Below, in pieces: positions 1 to 12,177 of a stretch of 64,000 bases of DNA. Origin of the DNA: Rhizophagus clarus. Taxonomy: Eukaryota > Glomeromycota > Glomeromycetes > Glomerales > Glomeraceae. Within the stretch, counting starts at the first letter, position 1; each line of letters opens with the position of its first letter. The notes beneath the pieces were generated by a model. That model had not been told where the DNA came from, made no database searches, and was given only the letters and a program-made list of their open reading frames with translations. The position numbers were made by a program, and so were the translations under genes. The stretch covers positions 310,001-374,000 of the forward strand of contig BLAL01000012.1 of assembly GCA_015698045.1 (NCBI GenBank), in the 5' to 3' direction.

Positions 1-1
1 A

Positions 2-2269
2 CCCAGGAAAATAACGCTTTCCAAATTACAGTACACAGACGAAAACAACGAACCTACTTTCACCACAGATCCTGATAAAATTGAATCATTAACTCGTCAA
101 CATTTCCAATCGTACGCTAGTCCTATTCACCGTAATTATTACACTTCGCCAGATGACCTACCATCACCATGGAATGAAGTGTATCTGCCACGACAAGACA
201 TTAATGATAATATATAGCACCCTCTTTTACAACCATTGTCAATAGACGACCTGAAATTAGTTATACATGATGCGGCTACATATAAGGCACCTGGCCCTTC
301 TAAAATCACTTACGAGGACATTAGACACTTAGGTCATCAGGGTCACTCTTACCTCTTACACATATACAATTACTGCTTCAACAACAATTGTATCCCTTCA
401 GCTTGGAAACTCGCTTACATATTTCCAATACCGAAACTGCAAGATTGGTGTAGTCAATTAAGCAACACAAGACCTATCACCTTACTGGAGACGCCTAGAA
501 AACTTTATGTTTCCATTTTATCCAAGCGCCTTAATTATATTTTAGCCAACAATACTAACGTCACTACATATAATAACCGAGCAGGCATCCTAGGTCAATC
601 TTGTCTTGAACTATTATTAGAAATTCAACATAGCATAGAAATTGCTAATAAACTCAACGTCCCCTTTTGGCTAGCTTTGCAGGATCTAAGCAAAGCTTAT
701 GATCGAATGAATATTAGTTTGTTACGTTTGGCACTTTTATCAATTAAATTAACAACCCGCATTACATCCATCCTATGCGATCTATTCACAAATTGTACCA
801 ATCAAGTTATCCTACCAAACAACAACCTGACAACACCTTTTTCCATGAACCAAGAGATCCATCAAGGGGAAATTATCTCTTCACTGTTATGGATTCTCTA
901 TTACAACCCGCTCTTCCTTTACATAAATCAACAATCAAATCTATATTTCCAATGCTCATTCAATCGAATTCGTCATGTGCTCCATCCAGAATCTGATACA
1001 CCTCAACAATTTCGTTCTACCGTCACAGCTTACCTCGACGATACATCCTGGATCACAAACGACCTGGACCAACTTAATCAAAAATTGAATATTGCGAACT
1101 CTTTTTATAAGATGGCAGATATCCAAGTTAATTTAGACAAATACAAAATTATTACTAACGTCTCCAAAATTAATTCTATTACATTGACGGTTGATGATCA
1201 ATCAATCATCTTACCTGTCACGAAAAAGACTCAAAGCGAAAGATTATTAGGAGTACAGATTAACGGGTATAACAATCAAGCCCCCGTTATAAAGAAATTG
1301 AAAGCAACAGTTAGGGCCATGTTAACCACCATCATGCGAAAAGACATCACGCATGATCACGTCGCTTATCTTATTAACAAAATCTTGCTCCCACGTCTGG
1401 AATATCAGATGCAATTCACCATCCTACCTTATTCTAAAACTCAAGAAATTATGGCACCGCTTAAAAAACTTTTTAAACATAGATTCAACCTTTCAACCTC
1501 CACTCCTAATTATGTTATATATAATTCCCTATTCCCTTACATCAACGACCTTTTTGCCAATCAGATTAAATCTCAAAGTAGCATTCTCACAGCTTTATTT
1601 AATACACCAATTTTATCACCTATAGCTCTTCACAAAATCACGTACACCCTGAAAGAACTTTGGTTACCTTCCTTCCCTTTATCTGTCATACCTTATTATA
1701 ACACATTAGTGCGACCCACCTACCTAACCAGGGCTATTCGGTTATTGAATTCATACAATATTAATGTTCTCCCAAATTTTGATTTAGTTACTTTACAAGG
1801 TAGATACCCAATCAGACAATATATACACGACTTGGACGCCAAGGCTCTAAAATCCATGAGTAAGAAACACATCTTATATATGGACCAATTGGTTTCTTTA
1901 TCAGGTTACCATCTCTTAACATGGGACGAAGTGAAAATTGTCAACAAGAACAACTATAAAGAACCTAAACCCAAATGGTTCTCGCACATCGAAGACAACT
2001 ACACGCTCAGTCATCATAGAAGGCTTGTGACTCCTCTACAAGACATCATTGTTTATAATTACAATGTAACTCGGCCTGCGGTTCCTCACCCATCACGCAA
2101 TAACGTTATACATCATCCAAGATCACAATTTATTGCCTTTTGGAATAATAACTGTACAAAAGCGAACACCGATCTGGTCTTAGGGAAAACCATCGAACAA
2201 GATAACACCTACAACACATCGATCACTTTTTTCCAACATTACATCCCAACACTTTTAGCTGATACATAA
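2..2269 (+). pseudogene. LINE reverse transcriptase part, interrupted by TAG at 215
   Basis: The frame is open from base 2, is broken by TAG at 215-217, then stays open to TAA at 2267-2269. Reverse transcriptase blocks in order: KAPGPSKITYEDI, WKLAYIFPIPK, RPITLLETPRKLY, motif A LSKAYDR (DxxKAYD type with S before K), motif B HQGEIISSLLW and catalytic motif C AYLDD. A thumb-like region rich in basic residues follows. The enzyme would copy the element RNA at a nicked target. The apparent start at 236 is a TTG created by the upstream stop and is not a real start. The downstream RNase H part is in the same frame, so both were one polyprotein. Confidence 0.88.
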
Positions 2270-4354
2270 AATTCAAAAGCTTCTCGTTCACCTAACAGTA
2301 ATCATCACGCTATCTACCTGTGCCCTGGATGTCATATAAGAGAGCCTAACTATCGGCTAGGTTACAAATACACCTGCTTGGGAAGCATCAAAACTTCTTC
2401 GTGCAATATTATTAAAACCACACCTCACAATTATAACTGGATTAATAAATTTGATGCTAAACATTTACCCAAAACTGCACACTTATTAAACAAACCCTTA
2501 CACTTAATTCGCCTTACTTCATACAACGATTATTTAAATATCTTTTCGTCTGCCCCCACCTTACACAATAATAATAATTATGTAAACATACCTTCTAGTG
2601 ATGCTCCATCATCTTTTTCATCTTTATTTCATATTGATTTTTCTTTTATTTCTAAATGTTTATTAATTTCCCCTTTTTATATAGAGCAATTCAAGAATAG
2701 CTTGATTGCTTTTGATTCTTACCGGTCTTTCAATTTTTTTACAGATGGCTCATTAAGCCATATAGGTACGCCTGAATGTCGATATGGTTTTGGTTGGATT
2801 CAAGTGGCGCCCAACACACCCAGATTACAATTCCAAGGATGCTCTTGTTTTTTGCCTTCCTCAACTCGAGCAGAAATATTCTCTATTTTGACAGTCTTAC
2901 TCAGCATTCCTTCGCACAGTTCATGTGTTATAAATACTGACTCACAGAACTGTATTACTACTTTTTACAAGTTTATCAATGAGCATCGTACACTCTCCAT
3001 CAGGCAACAGTTAAAAATTAACAACTACGACTTATGGTATACTATCAGAGAACTTGTCTTTCAAAAACATCTCATAGTCACCTTTATTAAGGTGAAAGCT
3101 CATGACGGCATTGTAGAGAATGATCTAGCTGATAATTTAGCTAAAGCTGGCGCATTGGGAAATGATCCCATTTTAATCAACCCTCGCTTTCTTTCTACTC
3201 AGCTCGCAACAATCATCTGGAATGGAATGGCTCCTATTGTCTCCAATGTGAGAAAATTTTGCAACACACCTACAGCAGCTGCTGAATTCACTAGACTCAT
3301 GAATAGCTCTGCTTACGCTCCTATCACTGATAGTATAACTGCTAATTTAATTGATTGGGATCTCACTTCTAAATGGATCAAACATAACCCTTTGGACTCT
3401 CCAACTAGCCGTAAACTTGCGGCCATCCAAGCATACAAAGTCAAATCAGCTACCCTACAATTACCAACTCTCGACAAACGGCAATTGTTTTATCCCGCTT
3501 TATACCCAAAACTCACCTTACTATGCCCTACATGTGGCCAGGAACCAGACTCTAATGATCACATTGGCCATTGCGTTCACTCAGTGAACGCCCTTTTTAA
3601 AATACTTCAAAAGCATTACATCACGTTAATTAACGCATTAAACTCTCTTCCTAGTGACTTTTTGATTGACGACAACTTTATTCATCATATAACTTCATAT
3701 AATTTTTTTCCTCAATCTGATAGTACTCCCGCTACTTTTATCACAGACGTCCATCGATTACTCATACACAATTTTTTTCCTAAACTTTTGACGACTTTGA
3801 TGTCACGCATAATTCCAAGACACACTCACATTAGAAACAAAATTATGCTTGATCTCTTTTCAGCCATACAGCAAGACATCCATGATGACATATGGAACAC
3901 TCATGCACGTAACATTCATGACTTTGAAAAATCTATCCTCAACATTAACAAAAAAGACAAGAAAAATTACCGTTCCACTTTTCGTTCATCCAAGAAAAAT
4001 CATTCATCTCTTACCAAAAAACGTTCACATGATGCTGCTTTTCCCATTCTTCGTAATGACAATGACATACCTAACCTCGCCATCACTCCTGGTCGAACCC
4101 TCGACAACTCACGACAATCATCTTTTGATCCTTTTAACGAAATTGAAAATTTTAATCCTTTAGCCAAATTCAATCAAGACGCTTTTATCAGATATACCAG
4201 TTGTAACTTTTTACACTCGGGTTCGTGGCAGCTGCACCAAGCTCGTACTGATGTTTTTAATATAGATTTTTCTTTTTTTCCTTTTTCTAAATATTTTTAT
4301 TCTAATAGTTTTTTTGGCTCTTTATCTGGGTTTAAATTTTATTTTTACAATTAA
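2270..4354 (+). pseudogene. LINE RNase H and zinc-finger part, separated by a stop
   Basis: In frame with the reverse transcriptase, starting right after the TAA at 2267. It begins with a CPGC pair (about 2324), then an RNase H domain with the acidic residues in FFTDGSLS, STRAEIFSIL, INTDSQNC and the closing VKAHDGIVENDLAD block, which also holds the catalytic histidine. Further on, LCPTCGQEPDSNDHIGHC gives a C-x2-C...H-x4-C finger typical of the region after RNase H in LINEs. The C-terminus is rich in lysine, phenylalanine and asparagine. RNase H would remove RNA from the cDNA hybrid. There is no ATG near the break, so separate translation is unlikely. Confidence 0.85.
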
Positions 4355-4588
4355 CGCATCACCTTTTTATTCTTTTTTCTTTTGGGGTTTTTAGGGTAGT
4401 TTTTTATACCAGTGATTTAGGTTATCTCTTTTATATTGATAATAACTAAATCGGATCCCGACATAGATATAGTTTCTATATTTAGTTGTATTCATGTTTT
4501 TTGACGTTATAGCTTGTTGTGACAAGTTCTTACGTCTCCACATGTACGAGGTGATCCTCCAGTAAAAATAAAAATAAAATAAAATAAA

Positions 4589-4800
4589 TCATTATTTAAA
4601 AAAAATGTTCAAAAATTCCATATACATTCTGTATATATTAATTTTCCGCATACATTCCATATGCACCAATTTTTTAAAAAACATTCAAAAATGAATTACG
4701 TATTAAATATACAGAATTATTATACGGAATTGGTAAAAACGTATATCAGACATTTATAAAACGTATCCTTTCCGTATAAAGATTTCTTATAGGGTAGTTG
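4589..4800. repeat. AT-rich stretch ending in a TTATAGGG motif
   Basis: Holds short imperfect inverted segments around CATTCCATATGCACCAATTT and ends in a TTCTTATAGGG motif. That end resembles the TATAGGG terminus of the inverted-repeat element at 34197-34824. A matching left end is not visible, possibly because the LINE inserted into it. This is a weak observation only. Confidence 0.25.
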
Positions 4801-5275
4801 ATGAAGTGGACAGAAGAATATAGACCTTCTTTAAGTGAGACAAAGAAGTCAAATAATGATATAGGCTTTAAATCTAGTGCACAGAACTGTAAAAATGTTG
4901 GAACTCTAATTCAATGTGGAGAATGTGACAAATGGCGTGTACTTTATTCAAAATCAAAATTATCTTCATAAGATAAGGAAGAACTTGCACAATTTTTAGA
5001 TGAAATTTAATATACATGTGGTGATACTTTTTATAGCTTAGCTGGTACAAAATACAAGATTCTAATGACATAAATGATTCTATGAAAAAATTATTCTCTA
5101 TTGTTATACTCTAACATGCAATAGCCTGATTGAAATTTCATATTATTCAAGTGGATTATTTAAAGAGGCACTTTGTTTTAATTGTGGTGTAGAATGTGAA
5201 GAACATACAAATTATGGTGAATATGTGAATATTTTCCATATTGTGAAGACTGCAACACATTGGTTAAAATAAAAA
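4801..5275 (+). pseudogene. Decayed CW-type zinc-finger protein fragment
   Basis: Reading from ATG at 4801 gives a protein-like stretch with CGECDKWRVLYS, a C-x2-C-x3-W arrangement as in CW-type zinc fingers. It is then broken by TAA codons near 4968, 5008 and 5070. About 70 bases on, a second segment reads SYYSSGLFKEALCFNCG and then changes frame before YCEDC, giving further cysteine pairs. The order CW motif, Y-rich linker, paired CxxC knuckles recalls zinc-ribbon proteins of Glomeromycotina that are often linked to mobile elements, but that link is from memory. Several stops and one frameshift make it a dead fragment. Confidence 0.55.
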
Positions 5276-6067
5276 AAGAAAAAGAAAAGAATAGAAATTT
5301 GTAAAATCTAGTAAACAAAGAAATGATGAAATTAGTTAGTTGTAAACGAATTATACAGATATAATAAAGCTTTAATGAACCAATCAAAATTCACTTCATC
5401 ATCACGTAATAAACTTTTTATATATAAACTTTTTTTTACTGAAATTTGACAAAGTGACCCAGCCGGGTGACGAGAACTGAAAAATCGAATTTGTATGGCC
5501 TAATAATGACACATACAAGATATTTATGTTGTATTGTATTAATAAAAAATTTATACTACATTAATATTTATAGAAATTTATCATAATTACTGATACTACT
5601 ATATATTTCTTGATTTGTGTAATTAGATTATAAAAATCATACAATGTGAGCAATACTTATTTTATTTCTTTTCATTCTTACATAGAACACATATACAGGT
5701 TATCTTTTTTCATAATAATGGATCAGACTGACAAAGCTGACAAGGGATAACTATTATTTATGAGTAATCCTGAATAATTATGGTTTGTAATGTAAACTGA
5801 AATAGCCAACAGTTAATCATAATCAGTTGAAGTTATGCTTAAAATAAAAAATTAAATCATTAAGATCAGTAGTGACAAAGTTTCAGCTCAGAAACCATCA
5901 TTGATTATGACACAAGTTTTAAATAACTAAAAGCGAGAATAAAAAATGGTAATAACCATTTAATAGTGATCATGGTGATTCATGACGGTTGTTCTGATAT
6001 ATATAGGCACTTTGAACTTTTTTTGAAGAGCATTAAAGCATTTTGAAATTATTTAAAAAAGAGCATT
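5276..6067. other. Intergenic, no gene seen
   Basis: AT-rich sequence with no convincing coding segment, RNA gene or inverted repeat. It contains the putative promoter of the SAM-domain gene that starts at 6068, with a TATATATA run near 6000. Confidence 0.5.
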
Positions 6068-7204
6068 ATGAAAGTGATGGCAAACAAAATTAAAAAATAT
6101 AAAACGAAGGAGCTTGTTGACTTTTTGTATAAGGAGGACGGCTTGGAACTTGAGGAGGAGGACTTGGAAATTATTCGCAAGCAAAGGGTTAGTGGTCGTG
6201 ATTTTCTCAATATAAGTAAAGAAGAACTTCAAGGCGTTGGGATGAAATTAGGGCCGGCGAAAAGACTTGCAGATTTCGCCGAGGAATGTAAGGAGAAAAA
6301 GTTGTGCTCGTTCTCCACGTATAAGACCCATAAAGACTTGAGTGAGGTGCTTGAGAAATATGGGATCTTTGGTGATATAACTCGCATTCCACAGTTCATA
6401 CCACATAAGTAATCATATGTCATGTTCTTTATTAGAATATTTCGAACTCACATATAAAGGATTACAGCTACCCACTCAATTGACGAAAACACCCTGCAAT
6501 TTAAGCTTTGCATTGACAATATTCTTCGCCAGATAAGGAATATGGAATCAGTTGTAGATAGTAATGAGGCTATGCATTGCGAGTATATTTCTACAATCTT
6601 GCACACGGCAATAAGTCTCCTCGAAAATTTGATAATCATGCCTCAGGCGAATATAGTTGGTGAAGAGAATACAGGTCGTGTTGACTATGCAATTATCAGT
6701 GAAATTTTGGAGGAGATAATTTGCATAACCGAAGGAAAACCATTTCAGGTGACTTTGGGTATTTGTCAAAACTTGCTACAGTGTTAAAGTGCATGTGATG
6801 TAAGTATAACAATTTTTTATACTCTGCTTGCTCATTAAGGTTGATCATAGTATTGCTAACTTGCTTCGCTTTTTCAGATGAACATAAAAATGAACATTAG
6901 AAAGCGAAAGGCAAGTGATGCGTTCGATCCCAATTACAAATACGTCTATAGTATAGTCAGTACTGGAACTGATTGGTACTTCACTCTTCATAGTACTGAG
7001 GGCATCTATAGTACGAGCAGGACTGGATATCGAATTCCATTAACAGAAGATGTTCTCAAGGATTCAACCAAGTTGCGCAAAAATGTAAAGAGAGTTTTGG
7101 AGGTTATTGTGGGGTTGTTAATGGATAGAACATCAGCTGGTAAAGAACCTGCAACTAAGAAGCATCACGTGAAGGAAAAAATAAAGCCAATAATAAATGC
7201 ATAA
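6068..7204 (+). pseudogene. SAM-domain family gene, three exons, premature stop
   Basis: Three exons join in one frame: 6068-6408, 6460-6799 and 6878-7204. Intron 1 (51 nt) starts GTAATC and ends AAAG with CTCAC upstream. Intron 2 (78 nt) starts GTAAGT, has GCTAAC and ends TTTTTCAG. Exon 1 carries a SAM-like helical domain (KKYKTKELVDFL, then DLEIIRKQRVSG and GMKLGPAKRLADFA). Exons 2 and 3 carry a conserved region with VDSNEAMHCEYIS, TGRVDY and ICITEGKP, then a basic RKRKASDAF segment. A TAA at 6785-6787, five codons before the second donor, would remove the last 110 residues or so. The rest is undamaged, so it is a young pseudogene or a truncated protein. The family is common in Rhizophagus as I recall; its function is unknown. 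Confidence 0.75.
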
Positions 7205-7384
7205 TAATTACAAATGTATAAATTCATAGAAATTTCATGTATATGTAGTTACTTAATTTTTATCTTTGTAAATAAAGTACCATGGATATGCTTGGAATGA
7301 ATTTATTGTTATACGAACATTAAAAATCAACTAGCCCGATGCTCATCGTTACTGTTAATTGACAGTTTCACAACCTACGAGATT

Positions 7385-7525
7385 CCTTTTAATTTAGCGA
7401 TCACCTCTGCAAGACTCAAAGCTGGTTAATTCATATTGTGCAGTAACTCGTTGTTGTAGAAAGCCAGAAGTTGGTTTATCGTAAACTTTTCCTCTTTGTA
7501 AGTATCGAAACTCTTCTTGTAGTAA
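7385..7525 (-). pseudogene. Short coding relic
   Basis: On the minus strand one frame reads KSFDTYKEEKFTINQLL followed by FYNNELLHNMN, one stop, then PALSLAEVIAKLKG. The residue mix looks like real protein (amphipathic, not low complexity) in a region otherwise of AT-rich noise. I do not recognise the family. No start, splice sites or neighbours support a living gene. Confidence 0.35.
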
Positions 7526-7849
7526 AAAAAACTACTAAATATAAACGTTAAAAATGTAAGGAGAGACTTTAGTTGATAAGGAAACAATATTTATTAGGAC
7601 TTTAGTGAACTCCTCTGTCTTTTGTTATCCACGAAAAAAAGTGGGCATGGGATCGATAGGAGAGAGTTCCCTGATATATAAAATTTCTGAAAATAATATT
7701 TCTGCTTGATTTATTATATCATAATAACTGAATTATACAAGCTATAGAATCATTACCAAGCATACATGTTAAATCTATAATTATTGATTTAGAATGAATC
7801 TCCTGTGTCATCTTTATTTTGTTTTCCAAGAACTAACCTCATCATTATT

Positions 7850-8790
7850 TTCTCCAGAAATTATTTTTTAAGAGATTTAAAAACTTGGTATATAGTTGGA
7901 GCTTATCTGGATTATCTTTTCAACATGCTAGCAAAAATTTAAATAAAATTAATATACCGTATCTGAATAATAATCGTTGATTAAATGATTTTTACCTTTA
8001 TATTAATTACTATATTCATCAGGAGTATCTTTGATAACTTCTCCTCTTCGTCCTTCTAGAATATGCATGATTACATTAAGTTATAATCCATATTTTCAAA
8101 AGGTCTATATCCACTTAAAATTTATTCAGACATTTGGGTCAAGATAAGGGACAACACCATACATCGCTTTTGGATCATCAGCTATTTTTCCTGACAAATC
8201 AAAATCTGCTAACTTTATTTTATTCTGATGCATTTGTGCACATGCTATAAAAGTAGTTATGCAGTGCTTACATTATTAATTAATTGTTTATATAAAATAA
8301 AAAAAAAACAAATAAAATCAATAAATTGTTATGTTACCAAATCACAATGGATTATTCCTTCATTATGCGAACATTCTACAACATTTGCAAGATGGAGTAC
8401 TATTGATACTTATCATCCCACTCAGATTTACTAAAATTCGTTTTCAAATTGGATTATAATGAACCAGAATCAGCATATTCCATAACCAATAAGTATTTAT
8501 TTTAAAATTCTATAAATCGAATAATATTTTCATAATAATCAACTTCACGTTGCATGGTTGATTAGTATTAATTAATGATATTTACCTCGATTATGATCTT
8601 CTCAATAGTTAACAGATGGGCGTTTTAAAGCCATAATAGTATCAGAATCCTTACGTTTTACGCGATAAATCTTTCCATAAGACCCATTATTTATTTCTTC
8701 TATATTAGTAAATTCAGTGTAATTATAATATTTGATATAATTTTTCGATATCACTTTCCAATCAATATAAATATAAGAATCATTTATATT
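7850..8790 (-). pseudogene. Decayed TKL-type protein kinase
   Basis: Kinase landmarks occur in the right order on the minus strand but in different frames. They are a glycine loop INNGSYGKIYRVKR with ALKRP after it (8600-8720), a catalytic loop SHNEGIIHCDL (about 8340-8390), and LADFDLSGKIADD with YGVVPYLDPN in the activation and P+1 region (about 8110-8225). Further on come EVIKDTPDEY (about 8000-8040) and an AC*KDNPDK segment (about 7910-7940), where a TGA replaces the usual tryptophan codon. Stops and frameshifts separate the pieces. It belongs to the same broad family as the kinases at 13717, 61580 and 63414 but is clearly more diverged. Confidence 0.75.
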
Positions 8791-10402
8791 TTTGCTTCGT
8801 CATATTTTACAGATAAAAAAAGCTTTCAAAGAACAGTGAAGGAATAAATTAATGTTTTGATTTGTTCAAATATACACATGCACTTAATTATACACCACAT
8901 GATGATATAGAACCACAACAAACACGAAATAATATGGAAACAATATTGTAACACGAAATTGTTATTAGATTTCACTGTCCCGGTTGATAACTTCTGCCGT
9001 CATTACATATTATCCGAGCTGATTACACATTGGATCCAAACGGAAAGTGAGCGAAATCGGTTTTGATTCGTTGTTCTATTGTATAACATCACTTATTAGT
9101 CATGTACCGGACGAACATCTGGACATTGCATATTAGTGTAACTTGCGTGGAATTATATAGTCCTATGTTATATTTCGGACTAAATTAACAAGAAAATTTT
9201 TTTAGTCCTTTAAAATTAAGTTAGCGTTCTTATAATTTTTTTTTATTGCTACACTTTATGATGTTTGAATGGATTTCTTTCTTACTGAGATATGTTTTGT
9301 TAAACTAGATAATATAAGGTTTCGTTGAAGGTAGTCAATCAATATACAGTTTATAATAGTACAATAAAAAATATTGATAGTATAATTAAAATATTTCGAT
9401 CATCATTTTCCTTGTCTGTGCAGTAACGTTACATTCAATAATACTAAGCAATAATAATAATTATATTATTTGATATTTACTGTATAAATATTATTTATAT
9501 CTTAATTTTGCTACTAGAAGTTAACATTTGTTTGTGACACGAAAAGGTATTTCTGGATTTTCCATGGAATTATATGGTACTACGGAAAAGCCTTTTTTAA
9601 ATTTAGAAGTACTTTAATGATCGTTCTAGTGCCTATATGTATCCTCATTAAAAATAAACATTTCATCATAGATAATAACAAAACAAAAATGAAGCACAAA
9701 TAAACTAATATTTAACAATGATAACTTGAAAAAAGTAATGAATAAAAGAAATAATTTTTTTTTTTGTAAATGTGTAATAAATAAGGCAAAAAAAATAAGC
9801 ATGCACGTCCAATTGGGCGTTTATAATTTTTCATTCTAAAGTTTATTGTAATTAATGTTAAATATAATTAAATGATAATTTCACCAATAAAAATTCTATC
9901 GATCAAAAAATGTATAATTTTCACGGAGACTAGATTACTATTAAGGTGAATCAAAATGTTTAACAGAAAAAAAAAATTATAACAATTTATCATCAAAATA
10001 AAGCGATAAAAAAAAAATCCAAGTAAAATTTCTATGGTTCCTTTGTCATTTGGTCATTTCAGTCATTTGATTTTGATTGGTTAATATATTTTAATGTGAT
10101 TTCAATCAAAAATTAAAAAAAAATAAAGCAAATATAATTGACCAACATTACATTCAAATGACTTGGGTCATTAGAACACTGATATATAACTGATAATAAA
10201 TAAAATTTTAAAAATTCATTAGTAAGAGTGTGACGTCAGCAAAAATATTTTATTATTCCATAATTCGTATATGTGACGAATAATATAAAGAGAAATAATG
10301 AAATTGGTATTTGTTATAGAAAATATTATCAGTTAACCCGAAAAAAGAAAGGACGTATGACGATTTCACACATTTTCGGCTTTTCAATGAATAATCATTC
10401 AA
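8791..10402. other. Intergenic, AT-rich
   Basis: Mostly AT-rich sequence with homopolymer runs. No coding segment was found. The only structure noted is the imperfect inverted-repeat candidate at 10036-10177. Confidence 0.5.
10036..10177. repeat. Imperfect inverted-repeat element candidate
   Basis: The left end (GGTTCCTTTGTCATTTGG, then CAGTCATTTGAT and TTGGTTAATATA) matches the reverse complement of the right end (GTTCTAATGACC, AAGTCATTTGAA, TTGGTCAATTATA) over about 45 bases with several mismatches. No clear target duplication is seen. It may be an old miniature DNA transposon. Confidence 0.4.
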
Positions 10403-10561
10403 TCAATTAAATAACCAAATAAACCATTGAAAGTCCATCTCACTATAAGGAACAAATAAATTAGGACCAACTTTTAAACCTTGTTCTAATATAGTTAGAA
10501 AATTTTGGTTATCTGATACTATAATTTGTGTCATATCACATGAAAAAAATTGTCGATACAT
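10403..10561 (-). CDS. Possible small ORF of 52 residues, or relic
   Basis: ATG at 10561 to TGA at 10403. The sequence includes MTQIIVSDNQNFLTILEQ and GPNLFVPYSEMDFQWFIW, which looks like a folded-domain fragment rather than random AT-rich translation. It lies about 200 bases upstream of, and divergent to, the F-box gene at 10756. I do not recognise it. It may be one exon of a decayed gene, since no other exons are visible on either side. Confidence 0.3.
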   Translation of the reverse strand: MYRQFFSCDMTQIIVSDNQNFLTILEQGLKVGPNLFVPYSEMDFQWFIWLFN

Positions 10562-10755
10562 TTAAAATGGACAATTGTTGCGTCACATCTTCGCCAAATT
10601 ATGTGTTACATGTAATTTCGTATAACATTCCACGAACAATAAACAATCAACATACTTATGTAACAGTTAATTACTAATACGACAATGAATTATGAGCGAT
10701 TTAAACAAGCATTTTACATTTTATTCGACTCCAAATTTTTTTTATTAGCAAAAAC

Positions 10756-12177
10756 ATGTCGAAATTATATATAGATATACTTCATCTAATATTCAAAAAA
10801 CTTCAAGATGATAATGATAAAAAATCCCTTACTTCATGTCTTTCGGTTAATACAACTTGGTGTGAAATAATTGTTCCAATTTTCTGGAAAAATCCTTGGA
10901 ATTATTTAAAGAATGGAAAAGAAAAAATATTATTAAAAGTAATTATTTCACATTTACCAGATGAATTAAGAGATAACTTAATCCAAGATAATGATTTATT
11001 GATAGATTCATATAAGAGGCCACTATTTAATTATATTAGTTTTTGGAGACATCTAAATTTCGAGAGAATCGAAAGGATGTTTAATGCTCATATTCACTCT
11101 AAAGAAATTAAAAATGATATACTTGACCTTTTCATCAATAATAATACAAAATTTACACACCTTTATATCCAACAATTTGAACGTCAAATACATCTCATTC
11201 CTGTGGCCAAAAAATGTTTTTCTGAAATCAAATTTCTTAGTTGTAATGCTAACATAAATGATAATATTTTAACTGGATTAATTGGAATGTGCGAATCAAT
11301 TAGAGAATTGGAAATTTTTATTGAAGATGGGAATCAAAATTATGGAATTGTTAAATTAATTGAATCTATAAAAAAATTATTTAATGTCAGTTTAATAAGT
11401 TTAATAAAAACTGAGTATTCGTATTCGAATTATTTAAGAATTGATGGATCATTTTATAATATTCTTGAAAATTCTTTAATTAATCATGCAAATACTATAG
11501 AATATTTTAAGATAACCAAACAACCTTCCACGGAAATTCTTTCCCATCTTGCGAATTTAAAAATATTAGAATTAAATGGTCACTTCCGAGATGTTGCTTG
11601 GGATCGTTTGGAGAATTTATCTTTACCTTACTTACAAATATTAAAAGCTAAAAGTATTCCTATCAAATTTTTAATAAATTTGATTGAAAACACAAGCGGA
11701 TATCTTAGTGAAATAAAAATAGATTACATAGGTCACGACGAGATTAATAATAAAAGGATTATTCGGGTTATTTATCAAAATTGTCCGAATCTTCAATATC
11801 TTAATTTAATGTTTAGAAAAAGTAATATTATAGAATTAGAAAATTTATTGATTAATTGTCAATACTTGAATGGATTATTTTTTATCATTGATAGTGATGA
11901 TACGATTAATTGGGATAAATTATTCGAAATTTTATCTAAATTTTCACCAAATGGTTTATTTAAGTTCAAATTTTATTCCGCTAATCGAATTAAATTAGAT
12001 TCATTAAAATTATTTTTTGATAGTTGGAAAGATGAACATAAAAATCCTATGTTATTAAAATTCTTTCGAATGCGTATTCTGAGTGAATATATCGATTTAA
12101 TAAAAAGATATAAAGCAGAAGGTGTAATTAAAGAATTTGAACATGATTTATATGGAGAAGATTTTGAATGGGCCTAA
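10756..12177 (+). CDS. F-box/leucine-rich protein, 473 aa
   Basis: Single uninterrupted exon. The N-terminal 45 residues form an F-box (ILHLIFKKLQ, then SCLSVNTTWCEIIVPIFWKNPW), the Skp1-binding module of SCF ubiquitin ligases. The remaining 400 residues are leucine, isoleucine and asparagine rich with irregular leucine-rich repeats (for example CPNLQYLNLMF and NLKILELNG), the presumed substrate-binding side. It shares N-terminal and C-terminal blocks (CPNL.YL, LFFDSWK, YKAEGVIK) with the genes at 39039, 52756 and the truncated copy at 29873. The ATG is the first in frame and lies just after an AT-rich promoter. Function as a ligase receptor is inferred from the family; the substrate is unknown. 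Confidence 0.9.
   Translation: MSKLYIDILHLIFKKLQDDNDKKSLTSCLSVNTTWCEIIVPIFWKNPWNYLKNGKEKILLKVIISHLPDELRDNLIQDNDLLIDSYKRPLFNYISFWRHLNFERIERMFNAHIHSKEIKNDILDLFINNNTKFTHLYIQQFERQIHLIPVAKKCFSEIKFLSCNANINDNILTGLIGMCESIRELEIFIEDGNQNYGIVKLIESIKKLFNVSLISLIKTEYSYSNYLRIDGSFYNILENSLINHANTIEYFKITKQPSTEILSHLANLKILELNGHFRDVAWDRLENLSLPYLQILKAKSIPIKFLINLIENTSGYLSEIKIDYIGHDEINNKRIIRVIYQNCPNLQYLNLMFRKSNIIELENLLINCQYLNGLFFIIDSDDTINWDKLFEILSKFSPNGLFKFKFYSANRIKLDSLKLFFDSWKDEHKNPMLLKFFRMRILSEYIDLIKRYKAEGVIKEFEHDLYGEDFEWA

Larger units (their letters stand above)
1..4588 (+). mobile_element. LINE (non-LTR) retrotransposon, 5' cut by window edge
   Basis: One reading frame runs from base 2 to 4354 and encodes reverse transcriptase, then a CPGC cysteine pair, RNase H and a terminal zinc finger, the order seen in RNase H-bearing LINEs. 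No LTRs are visible. A non-coding 3' stretch of about 200 bases ends in a simple AAAAT/AAAT tail at 4564-4588, as expected of target-primed insertion. The frame has only two stops, TAG at 215-217 and TAA at 2267-2269, so this copy is probably recent but non-autonomous, unless the stops are bypassed. The endonuclease region would lie left of the window. The subfamily (I/Tad1-like or jockey-like) cannot be settled by eye. Confidence 0.9.
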
